NCBI GenBank assembly: GCA_011800805.1
Contig: MPNW01000279.1
Coordinates: forward strand, 3,954 to 35,699
Length of the DNA: 31,746 bases
Source: Hirudo medicinalis
Lineage: Eukaryota > Annelida > Clitellata > Hirudinida > Hirudinidae
Direction of reading: 5' to 3'
Below the pieces are notes generated by a model that was not told the origin of the DNA, ran no database searches, and saw nothing but the letters and a program-made list of their open reading frames with translations. Within the stretch, counting starts at the first letter, position 1, and each line of letters starts with the position of its first letter. Positions 21,100 to 30,525 of the stretch are shown here, one piece after another. A program made the position numbers and the translations under genes.

Positions 21100-21107
21100 T
21101 GACGTCA
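21100..21107. promoter_or_regulatory. Perfect CRE site
   Basis: Exact TGACGTCA 3' of the galectin stop codon. Confidence 0.25.
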
Positions 21108-21352
21108 TTGAAGGTAAAATGCATTAAAACGTGATCCGTGAATCTCATTCGACAGTCGAAACGAATCATCGCAGAGTGCCCGACGGACTCTTGCAAGTCA
21201 AATAAGCTTGAAATGAATGGAATAATGCAAGTTAAGGTCATTTGAAAGGGTTTGAAACACATTGCATATCAAAAACAATACTGTTGGTCATCATCGTCAT
21301 CATCACCGCCAACAGCATCAACACGAAGAACAGGAAGAGCAACAGCAGCAAT

Positions 21353-22647
21353 TCAAGTTGGACTCTCAAAGAAGTGAGACACGAACACATCTCCTTCGAC
21401 CTGCACGCAATGAACTTCTTCCAAACTCATCCTCCTCCCATGGAATTCCAGGATATGTGTCTCGTTGACTGCCATCTGGTGAATATTTTGAAACATTTTC
21501 ATCTTTATCATCATCATCATCATCACCATCACCACTGGTTAATCTTAGTTATTAGATGATCTTATTAGTGACAAATTGTTTACTGAATATAAAATCGCGA
21601 TGAAAAATATTGCATTTGAAGTAATTGCGTAATTATGACGTAATTATGTAAAAAAAAAAACACAATTAAGATTTTTACTGCTTCATTTTCATTCATTCAG
21701 CAAAATTAAAACAAAGTGTTTCCAAATCATTTCCAACATAATCTTTTGCTTAAAGTGGAGAAACTTAAAGTGGAGTGAAAGAATTAATAATAATTATCTT
21801 CATCATAATTAATAATAATTAACATCATCATATCATATCATCTAGTAAAGAATCATCACTGGATCCAAGACAACAAAAATTTGCCAAAATTTCATCAGCA
21901 ACAACGTCAACAAATCAAAAATTTCATAAAGTACAGAACCTTATAAAGGTGAGGAAGGCACAAAAAATTGATGCAGAACGGATCCCCCAGTCTGAACGGA
22001 AAGTACGGAACGAACGTTTCCCTGCGTCCGTAGACCCCCGACACGAAGTCATTCCTAGCCACTTCCCCCTTCCAGAGGTCCACGTGGACGACGAAAGCAC
22101 AGTCGGGCGAGTCGTCCGAGGATTTAAAGCTCACTTTGAACCTGGTTTTTGTTTCGAATGGCTATTTTAAATCATCAAAATTTATAAGAAAATCAAACAC
22201 CCCTGATGTTCATTGCACTATGTAAATAGGGTTGCCGTCACTTGTTAGTTGTTATTTGTAAACACTACACGAGCTCGTAAACACGGCCGACGCCTCGGTA
22301 ATGTTTCGTAAAGAAGCAGTGACGTAGCAGGCTCGAAACTGTCGAGCTCGGGAATTCCGCGAGTTCGTCTTCACTCCCGGGAAGCTGTTGCTCAAAAAAT
22401 ATTTCAAATTTCAAAGTGCTCGTACATGATTTTATGCTGACGGGAGTTTGTGATATTTAATTTCAATATTTTACAATTTTTAATGCATTGTTTAATTTTC
22501 TGTGCTTTTCATGTTGCAACCGTGCGAGAAAATCGCCCGTGCCGAACGAGGTTTTGCTCACCATTTGGATGTCGGAGATGTCGAGGCATAGAGGGTCAAG
22601 ATTTTCCCAGGGGTGATTCCTTTCGGAAAGATGAGCTTCGCTGGTGT
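21353..22647 (-). CDS. Galectin C-terminal CRD (three exons)
   Basis: Exon I (22647-22562) starts after CACTTTAG and encodes TPAKLIFPKGITPGKILTLY, ending TSK plus two bases at a strong GTGAGC donor. Exon II (22141-21940) opens FKVSFKSS, includes DCAFVVHVDLW and EVARNDFVSGVYGRRET, then PFRLGDPFCINF, and ends LYK at AAG|GTTCTG. Exon III (21475-21353) reads MAVNETHILEFHGRR, then VQVEGDV, and ends at TGA. Of the sugar-contact residues, the Asn in ARND is kept and a His is present two positions off. Trp becomes Tyr, and the following Glu and Arg become Arg and Thr. The introns are 420 and 464 nt. Confidence 0.88.
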
Positions 22648-24133
22648 CTAAAGTGATGTTCAAAAACGTGGAATCGCCTTCCAATTTATAATGTTATACC
22701 GCAACAATGACGTGCCATTATAATCATTCGTGCATTATTAATTTGTTGTAATACATGCACTTACAATCTCACAATAAAACGTAAACATGCTAATACATTG
22801 CAACATTTTAAAAGAATTCCACTGCTCTGACAACTTAACAAAGTTGATTATTTGAAAGAAACAGAAAACGAAATTCAGAATCGGTGACATCGCTACCCCG
22901 TACGAGGACTCTCCCACGTAATCTCCGCAAGAAGTCAGACGCCCGAGCGGGGAGTAATCGAGGAGGAACCCGATCCGAGGGGGGGGAGCGGATTGCGGCG
23001 GAAAGAACGTCGGAAGCTGCACTCGATCGGAGGACTTTTCTTCGGGGCAAGCGAGGGAACGCCTCTCCGTCGGCACCTGACTCAAGATATAAATAAATAA
23101 ATAAAACAAATTATCTTCTTTTATTTATATGATATTATTTAGATTCACTTAAATAATACTGATAAGCAAAGAAGAATGTACAAAGAAACAACTCCGATCA
23201 CTCGACGAGAACATCACATAAATTAACCTTAAAGTCACGACCGATAATGTATGACCCTCGAGACGAAAGTCGCCGAAAGGTCTGCCCGTATTATTTAAAA
23301 CTAATAATGATCAGAAATTGTTAAACGAAGAAATCGAATCCAATAATGACCACTTGAATTAATAACAACAGATGTTGAAACTAACAGGCCTAGGCAACTG
23401 GTGTGAAATTCTTGCAATATCACAATGTCCAAAAATGTTGTAACTAGTGACAAACTCCATTCTCATGTAAAATGGAAAGTCAAACGCATGGAAACCGTTT
23501 ATGCTGCACTGAAATTTCAAATTGGAAATCATTGTCGAATTGTCGTCCTCGAAGACGTTTCACGTCAAATACTTAGCGACAACACTTGCAAATATGTCGT
23601 GCAACACAAATTATGCTACGTAGTAACAATCCGTTTTAAAATAGCATTTCAACAGAATAAAATAATGAAACCTTAAAAACTGATGATGTAACCAGCAGAA
23701 TAACTTCAAACACATCCTCCCTTTTTGGTGTTGACTCAAAAACATCACATTCTCTTTTTTTTAGTTGACCATTAACCAAACAACTCCTGACCACTAACTT
23801 CTCATCCCCATTGTAAATAAAGTCAATTGAGAGTGCAACATCCTTGGCAGACCCAAGCAATTGAATGGTGAATCTGTTACATAAGATCAATGTTAAATAT
23901 TTTGGCATCAAAATCACTCGAAATGATAAAAGAAATAACTTTTTAGCATTAGGCCACACTTGTCCTTTAACGCAAATCAAGACGCCATCTGATAGTCTTG
24001 GCAGGTTTGCACAGAATGGCAGTTCCTAGCAAATAATTTTAAAATAATGTTATTATTACTCTTTTATGAGATTTAAATCTAATATCACAACAGGTAAATC
24101 CAGACTGCCACAAGTCCTTAACTCAAATGTCAT
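21353..24133 (-). CDS. Tandem-repeat (two-CRD) galectin gene, eight-exon model
   Basis: Galectins are cytosolic or unconventionally secreted beta-galactoside-binding lectins. Exons in transcription order are 24133-24092, 24025-23940, 23873-23672, 23508-23386, 23076-22897, 22647-22562, 22141-21940 and 21475-21353. Total is 1,044 nt, giving 347 residues, the usual size for two-CRD galectins. All introns are GT-AG. The six CRD exons repeat as 86/202/123 nt with phases 2 and 0 in both domains, which is very unlikely by chance. Motifs seen include VKGQVWPNAK, DVALSIDF, SINGFHAFDF, PYFPFRLGDPF and VNETHILEFHGRR. The contact residues H-N-R, N and W-E-R are mostly replaced in both CRDs. No signal peptide is seen. 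The first exon and linker are least certain. No AATAAA lies close after the stop, so the 3' end is open. An alternative is two single-CRD genes, because CRD1 has a readthrough stop at 23361-23359. Confidence 0.85.
22255..22400. other. GC/CpG-rich patch inside a galectin intron
   Basis: This lies in the 420-nt intron between CRD2 exons I and II. It is as CpG-rich as the neighbouring exons, and minus-strand frames are open for 40-50 codons (one contains FFEQQLPGSEDELAEF). No splice sites of the required phase are obvious. It could be an alternative or relict exon, or an intronic regulatory island. Confidence 0.4.
22897..23076 (-). CDS. Probable linker exon of the galectin gene
   Basis: A 60-codon open stretch between a CTTGAGTCAG acceptor and a GGG|GTAGCG donor, phase 0 at both ends. 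It therefore joins in frame to CRD1 (LPRP) and CRD2 (TPAKL). It is Ser/Pro-rich with LPTFFPPQSAPPPR, as linkers of two-CRD galectins often are, and ends GESSYG. G+C and CpG content are high, like the CRD2 exons. Both strands are open in several frames because of composition, and the donor is poor, so the exact extent is uncertain. Skipping it would also keep the frame. Confidence 0.5.
23386..24025 (-). CDS. Galectin N-terminal CRD (three exons)
   Basis: Exon I (24025-23940) begins after TTTGCTAG and encodes ELPFCANLPRLSDG followed by the strand VKGQVWPNAK. Exon II (23873-23672) begins FTIQLLGS, continues DVALSIDFIYN, where galectins have an HFNPR-type strand, and ends VTSSVFK at AAG|GTTTCA. 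Exon III (23508-23386) starts CSINGFHAFDF, matching the family's VNGxHxxxF strand, and ends at a GTTAGT donor. Relative to the canonical signature, H is Ser, N is Asp, R is Ile, the second N is Ser, W is Leu, E is Arg and the last R is Cys. The sugar site is therefore erased in this alignment. It has six Cys. The introns are only 66 and 163 nt. If the last donor is not used, the frame ends at TAA 23361-23359. Confidence 0.87.
24092..24133 (-). CDS. Putative first coding exon of the galectin gene
   Basis: ATG at 24133 in the context GGGAAGATGACA, then 14 codons (MTFELRTCGSLDLP) to a CCT|GTTGTG donor in phase 0. It joins in frame to the exon starting ELPFCANL. The implied intron is 66 nt, the same as the next one. 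The donor is weak. A reversed CCAAT box (GATTGG) lies about 40 bp upstream of the ATG. Other 5' exons are possible. Confidence 0.35.
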
Positions 24134-24977
24134 CTTCCCAAAACAAGATATTGTAAAGTAATAACAAAGCCAATCGAATTGTTGACTACAAATCGACGAT
24201 TACCTAGATTACTGAAATTAGCATAACAATGATTTTTTTTCGATTGTACAAATGACAACAAAAAGGTTCTTTATGTTACTTGACTTATGAACATTTTAAG
24301 TTTATTTAAACTTCTCAGTCAAAGTCAGGAGTATCTTGTTTACATTTCACCTGCGACAAAAAACCCTTAAATTCCTACTCACAAGAGACATTTCATCGCT
24401 GGACCAATAAATATTTTCCATCGTTTTTACGCATAAAAGCGTAAATTAATAAAGATTTGTTAAAATACCAACTAGTCGGCTAATTAGATTGATTAGGTTG
24501 AATAGGATGCGCAAATATTTCCAACCTGAGAAATGAGTCATTTTCTTATTAGTCAGAAAATGTGAGCAATAAATTTATGGATGGCTAAATACGTTAATGC
24601 TAATATATCTATTAAAAACTATTAGAAATTTACTATAAATAACAAAATTGTTCGCAAATGAAAAATGATGCCATTATTCTATTGCTGGTCTTAATTTGTT
24701 CGAATGATTGATTCGAATGGACAATTAAAACAGCAATTATTTATTTAGTTTAAGAAGACCGCGGTGTGTTTGATAACCACATTAAAGAATATCAAAAATT
24801 AATAATTGCAAACAGTAAGTAATTTGTTAAACTTCACGAAAACAATTCTAAAGAACAAGCCTTGCCTGAAAGGTTTTTTGTTACAATGCACTGGAATACT
24901 TCACCACTACAATGTTAAAAAAAACTGTGATTTATGTTATTTATCTGATCAATTTACCACATCACCTAATTCATGAT
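24134..24977. other. Presumed 5' flank of the galectin gene, AT-rich
   Basis: A CCAAT box in reverse (about 24168-24174) is the only promoter-type motif that I see near the proposed start. The rest is AT-rich with no coding signal. Confidence 0.5.
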
Positions 24978-25720
24978 TGGTCCGTAAATTAAGTCAACAA
25001 AATAGGGAGGGAAGGGGTTTAAAAAAGTTTGACAATTCTTGACAAGGGGAGAACCTCTATGTTGCTTTATAAGCAGGGCCGCCAAGAAGAGTGGCAGGTG
25101 CTCAAGGGCTCAGTAATTTTTGGGGGACCGTCCAGGTTTTAAAATATTGAAATTGAAAGGCTGCCCTGTCCATAAGTCATGTTAACGAAACATGTTCAAC
25201 AAAATGATCATTGATATAACAAAATAACACCAGTTAATCAACAAACCTCCAGCCAATTTTAGTGGCTGCCAAACGACAGAAAGACCTATTGGCAATTATT
25301 GCATACAAAAAATTCTGATATTTTATGTGCTGAATGATCAGATGAAAATGATGTTGATTTGTCTGGGTTATCAGTTCAATGAATCTGATATTATGCCTAT
25401 TGTTACAATAGAACTTTCGACTTTCCCGTGAGAAGATGACAAAAAAATTAAAAAAATTAACATTAAAAAATTGACAATAAAATTCAGTTTAACAATTATT
25501 TTATTTAGTTTCAAAATAAAATAGTCACAAATTAAAAGTGTTAGAAGGTACAAATTAAAAAATTGTAAAACAAAATATATTTTGGGGGGTGTCAGTTTTT
25601 TGACATAATTTTGATGGGGGCGGTTTCTAAAAGTTTGATAATTGTTGACAAGAGGGAGGGGGGAATCAAAACTTACCTTAAATTTGTTGACATGATTGAT
25701 GGAAGACCCCTAATTAAACC
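24978..25720. mobile_element. Relics of a G-rich transposable element
   Basis: Two related blocks share the core AAAAGTTTGAYAATTSTTGACAAG: 25024-25048 in block one (24978-25054) and 25626-25650 in block two (25560-25720). Each has a G-run next to a TTGACATRATTKATGG- or CCGTAAATTAAGTCAAC-like end. The pattern of G-runs, TTGACAA and a degenerate GTAAATTACGTCA-type end resembles a common dispersed element in invertebrate genomes, recalled rather than searched. They may be the two ends of one element or two fragments. A 75-codon plus frame at 25611 falls within block two and is not a gene. Confidence 0.45.
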
Positions 25721-26485
25721 TTTTGGCCTTCTCAGGGGCAGTGAGTTATTTACCCCCCAACATTTTGGGGACATCCTCCCAGTTGCTGCACCCCTAATGA
25801 AAGGGGATGTACACTTACAAGCAACCAAGTTATGTTAAGTTATGTAAATTTATTGTAAACAAGCAAAAAAAGGTCATCAAATGGGCATATCCACCCATTA
25901 GCTGTTAATAAAAGCAACCCCAGTTATAGCATCCTGTGTAACTCCCTGCTCAAGGGAATCATGACCTACACCTATGAGGCACGAATTTTTGAAGTCTTTT
26001 CGGGGTCCGGAGAATAAAAAATTATGCTATTTATGAACTTCCATAAAAATTTGAGTAACTGAAAGTTTTCTTTAGTTATAAAGTTTCGATCCTAATAATG
26101 CCACTAGGAATGTTGTCAGTCCTTACTTAGATAGTTAATGCTTATTTAACATTTTTATCTTAATTCCAAAATTGATTACAAATAAATGTAATTTCGCATG
26201 ATTAAAAGTCCAACCTCGGGTAATGGTAGTGGGAATGACAACGGGAAGTATTTTGCATCTCGTTATTAATGTCTTCGTAGAACGGAAATCAATAAATTAG
26301 AGTTTCATTACAAATTCAAATGAGCATTCTGAGGATCTTCACTGTCTGACCTGAGTGTAAACAAGACTCTTTAAGAAAGCGTAATTTCAAATGAGAGAGT
26401 GATTCTAATTACCATACTTTCGGGGTTAATGGAAACGTTTGAAGACCTCTTGTTGTTCAAATGAATTTCTTTCGAAATGAGTTGA
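25721..26485. other. Spacer with no supported gene
   Basis: Mixed composition with a possible continuation of the G-rich element to about 25810 (CCCCCCAACATTTTGGGG inverted repeat at 25754-25771). No exon is recognised. Confidence 0.5.
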
Positions 26486-26605
26486 AGAAGCAGCCACCTG
26501 CTTGAAGTGGAACAACTGATTCCATCCTTTGATCTCCACTACAATGAAGATGGTGTGAACGTGTTCATGAAGGACAGCTTCTATTTCATTTCACGGTATT
26601 ATTAA
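26486..26605 (+). CDS. Weak candidate exon, unknown
   Basis: A 39-codon plus-strand stretch open between TGA (26483-26485) and TAA (26603-26605). It reads SHLLEVEQLIPSFDLHY, then NEDGVNVFMKDSFYFISR, a balanced protein-like composition. An AAGCAG acceptor precedes CCACCTG at 26494, and a G|GTATTA donor could end it near 26595. No homologue is recognised. Open stretches of this length are not rare by chance. Confidence 0.22.
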   Translation, partial: RSSHLLEVEQLIPSFDLHYNEDGVNVFMKDSFYFISRYY

Positions 26606-27246
26606 CATTCTAATTGGATTCTATTAAATTGATTATCGTGTTAAATGAAAACAAAATAGATGTGCTAAATTCATTGGTATAATTGCTAAAATTATTACGA
26701 AACAAGGTTTTTATATGTCTTACAGCGTGGATTGTGGAAAGAATAAAAGAAAACTAATTATTCATTTATTACTAATTATGGGCGAACCACTCGCCGGATC
26801 ACACAATGAACGATATGAAAACCACTCAAAATTCAAAAAGCAGCAAACAACAACATATCCATAAAATCGAATAACATAAGATTTGTCAGCATAAAAATTA
26901 TCTTTAAAATATTTACAGTTGGACGTGTTCTGAGCCTTGGATAAAACAATGAGCCTTTCGAGTATTAAGTAATACTTTAAAAAGGAGGCTAACCATTAAT
27001 AACCATCGACATACTTTGATATTAATTTATTCAGAAAGTTGTAACAACTGGGTTTAAAGAAAGAAACAAACAATGTTTTATTTAAAGCTACAATTAGTTC
27101 ACAGTTTAATATGATCATAATTTCCACTCATTGATTAGAGGCAGCCACTAGTAAGGATGAGTAAGGTAGCGATTGGAGGATGATAGCATGTGCTTTCAAT
27201 TAAGCACTGGAAAGGTTGATTCCGATAACTCCAGTTGCGCAACGAT
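26606..27246. other. AT-rich spacer
   Basis: AT-rich sequence with no recognisable exon, repeat array or motif cluster. Confidence 0.6.
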
Positions 27247-27372
27247 TCAATTGCAGGCCAAATAATTGGCATTTCCTTTTGTTTGTTTTAGCCGACCTTT
27301 TAGAACATTGATTGTTGAAGTTTTCCTACAACTGCAGCCAATTAGCCCCGGTAATACAGCAGACGTTGCCAT
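27247..27372 (-). CDS. Weak small ORF starting inside an X-box
   Basis: A minus-strand ATG that is part of the X-box palindrome (27372) opens 41 codons beginning MATSAVLPGLIGCSCRK, Lys/Cys-containing and non-repetitive, to a TGA at 27249-27247. An AAAAG|GTCGGC donor inside it could make it a first exon. X-boxes usually lie upstream of, not within, the start codon, so I rate this low. Confidence 0.18.
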   Translation of the reverse strand: MATSAVLPGLIGCSCRKTSTINVLKGRLKQTKGNANYLACN

Positions 27373-27378
27373 AGCAAC
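27365..27378. promoter_or_regulatory. Perfect X-box (RFX site)
   Basis: GTTGCCATAGCAAC fits the GTNRCC-N2-RGYAAC consensus bound by RFX factors, which drive ciliary genes across animals. The neighbourhood (27230-27500) is less AT-rich than its flanks. Confidence 0.5.
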
Positions 27379-27699
27379 AAGAACCTTAAACATCTACTTG
27401 TAACTGCTTTACCAGTTTACAACAACAACGTCAACAGTCCCGGTGTGGACCTGGTTAGCAATCAAAGTGCTTCTCAAGTTCTTTGTTTTGTCTTGGCCGG
27501 CAAATCAACACCTGAGTCCAATATCAGGCGATTAACAAAGCTCCAGACTTTTTCGAATTAAAAAAAAAATTTTGCCAACAAAACATCGCCAGTGGTGGTA
27601 AATTTGCAACGGTTTAAATGTGGGTGGTTAAATGGAGTGGTTATAAATTTGGAATCAATTAGGCCATATTGTCAATTCCTTTTCACACCTTCAATATAT

Positions 27700-27908
27700 C
27701 ATCATCCACGTATATTCACCCGTCAATTCATCGATTCATCTACCATTCACCCGTCAATTCATTCATTCATCTTTTAATCCTTCCGTCCATCCATCAATTC
27801 ATTCATCCATATCTATGTCCATGTATCCGTTCGTCCATCCATCCATCCATCCATTCATTCATTCTTTCATCCAAATATATATCCATTTATCCATCCATCN
27901 AGTTAATC

Positions 27909-27947
<39 letters not shown>

Positions 27948-28001
27948 CACATTCCATCCATCCATCCATCCATCCATCCATCCATCCATCCATCCATCCA
28001 T

Positions 28002-28037
<36 letters not shown>

Positions 28038-28047
28038 CCATCCATGC
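27700..28047. repeat. ATCC repeats with embedded (CA)n
   Basis: Degenerate CATC/ATTC units (27700-27899), one N at 27900, a (CA)n run (27910-27945), then about 22 near-pure CATC units (27955-28046). Confidence 0.96.
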
Positions 28048-30094
28048 ATGCCGCTTAACCAAGAACTCAAAGAATACCGAGTAATTAGTAAACAAACAAA
28101 TCAAAGGCCTTCAATTCCTGTCATCCTGTTATTTTGATGTTATTTTTTTATAACGATCAACATCATGCTCTCACTTTTCAGCACCATCTCACCCTTACTC
28201 TGGCGTACATTCTCTTATTGACGTATATTGTCTTCAGGAAAATTATGCTCCCATAATTTTGTAATAAAACAAAATAATTTTGTAATAAAACATTCCTCAC
28301 TTCAATACATTGTCATCCTCAGCATCTTAATCATGATGCTAACAATGTGTCCGTTAATATTTGCTGATGTTATTAATGTCATTAATATAATTATAATTAT
28401 TATTTTTATTGATGTCATAAATAATAGTTGTTACATTGTGTACATTGTTTTTTCATTTACCGCTGCTAAATATTTTAAAAATGATCTGTATAATTTAAGA
28501 CTTATAAATTGCTGAAACATGTGAATCGAAATATCACATACGAATGATAATTGATCGATTGATTGATTTGTTAAGCAATTAAATGAATTAGAAATTAATA
28601 TTCTTAATAACATTAATAGTGATATTAATAATAACAAGTCCTCGCGTGGACTGATGTGCGCTATATAAGGAAATCTGTTCCTCAGAATTACCTGTTCCTT
28701 TTAGTGATGGTCATCTGAGATTTTAAAAGCGAATTGAAATTGGTTTGAATGTCAAAAAGAATGAGGTTATTACAATATAATATGTATTATTATTAATATT
28801 ATATTCATAATAAAATATAGTGGGTGTAATTTACGTAGAGTTGTTGCAACATTGGATCTCATTGACTAACCCAGGTAAGAAATCTTGAAAATCGTTAATT
28901 ACTGAATTAATTCTATTTAATTACTTGCTTTTGAATTATTAATTACTTCAATTACACAAACTTCGGTAATGCTTCGGGCACCTGAAGAAGCAAAACGCAA
29001 CTTTGAATTTTGTTTATTCTTGTTGCATTTCGAAGGATCAAAGTGTTTTATTTTTCTTATTGTTTGGCTTTCTCTGAAATTCAATTATGCTGAAATAAAT
29101 GTGTTTGCAGTAAATTTCATAATTTATAACATTTGTAGATATAAGTGAATTTGATGTCAACTCTTTGAAATGACTTCAAATGACGTTTATGAGGTTGTCA
29201 TTCAGTTAATTCCGAGGGAGGGGGGAGCACCAAAGCTTAACACATTAAAATTGTACAATCAGGACTTTTTTGCTTTTCCATTACCAAATTGAATAAACGT
29301 AGAAATTATCGACGGCCATGATGACATCATCAGTAATTGTAATATCAATGAGAATATTTATAACATTTATTTTTAATATTAATAACGGTAATCACAATAT
29401 TAATAACAATGTTTTACAATTTTCATTTTTCATCACTGAACAATTTAAAGATTAATTACAAGTTAATCATTGTAATCACTGCTAAACATATTTAAAAATT
29501 ACACTGCTTCGTTATGTAAATTATGCACATCGAGCAGCATATTTATTGTTCGACATAAATTTGTAGGAAGTTCGGAAACATGTATTCGTAAATCATCAGA
29601 CGATATGAACGTCTGCGAGAAGTGCGCCAAAATATGTAAATATAGTAGGTTCTTGAAAGCAAATAAATAGGTTTGTATTTGTCAGAGGTCGTCCATCCAC
29701 TATGTTATCATCGCAGCCCTCCTCTGCCAACTCACATGACATTATTATTCTTAATAATATTATTTTTATTATTATATAATATTATAATTTATTGTTTTTA
29801 TCATTTGTAATTAAAGTGGGTCCTTTTTGATTGAGTTAGATGAATTACTCAGTATTTGTTTTCTTAGTACATAATTATTGTTATCCTAATTATTAATAAA
29901 TTCACATCATCAATAATGTCATCACTGACATGATAATTAATGCCATCATTACTGTCATCGTGAATGTCATTCAACTCCTCGGAAGACTGCAGAAGTGACG
30001 AAACTTTAGATGGAAGTATGATTTCCGATAATTATGTCACACTTAATTACATTTCGATATTTTAATTAATTGTCATCTATTTTAGTATTCTGAT

Positions 30095-30095
<1 letters not shown>
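28048..30095. other. AT-rich spacer
   Basis: Mostly AT-rich. Around 28627-28690 a GTGCGCTATATAAGG segment resembles the tail of the SINE at 4915-4930 (shared GCGCTATATAA) and may be a decayed copy. No gene is seen. Confidence 0.5.

Positions 30096-30181
<86 letters not shown>
30096..30181. repeat. (AAT)n microsatellite
   Basis: About 28 uninterrupted AAT units. Confidence 0.97.
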
Positions 30182-30182
<1 letters not shown>

Positions 30183-30525
30183 CTTAAGCAGTCAATCAAC
30201 AATATTTATTCACATCATTAATGATTCTTCTAATGAAAACAGTGGATCGTTATAACAATAGTTTGAAATTGTGATAAATTTTGCTGACTTATAATAATTT
30301 AAATACTGTCCATACAATTGAACAATTGAATAATAATTAAAATATTTCATAATTAAATAGTTAATTCACGCGTTTAATTGCGAATAAATAATTCTTCATA
30401 TTCAATTTACTTATATTCAATTTATTTATTAAATAATACTTAAATATTAATCAATTCAATATTCAGAGATGAAATCTAAGAACGGACCTTAGTTTCAGTT
30501 TTAGGCGTTTGTATTTTGCACAACT
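30182..30525. other. AT-rich spacer
   Basis: AATTAAT-rich sequence with no recognisable feature. Confidence 0.6.

Noticed and set aside
21029..21262. Minus-strand 77-codon frame with an HVLMHFTF segment that loosely resembles a galectin strand
   Set aside because: No second conserved strand, no phase-matched splice sites, and it lies beyond the galectin stop codon.
21949..22170. Plus-strand 73-codon ATG frame
   Set aside because: Antisense shadow of CRD2 exon II, open because of high GC content.
22884..23096. Plus-strand Arg-rich 70-codon frame, and a second plus frame ending LRRHLTQ
   Set aside because: The block is GC-rich and open in most frames. The minus-strand linker reading has compatible phases and flanking AG/GT; the plus frames have no donor before the stop.
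23425..23676. Plus-strand 83-codon ATG frame
   Set aside because: It lies antisense over CRD1 exon III and its flanking intron, and the galectin reading on minus explains the sequence.
25611..25838. Plus-strand 75-codon ORF
   Set aside because: It overlaps the G-rich repeat block, begins in a GTTTCTAAAAGTTTGAT-type repeated segment and matches no family.
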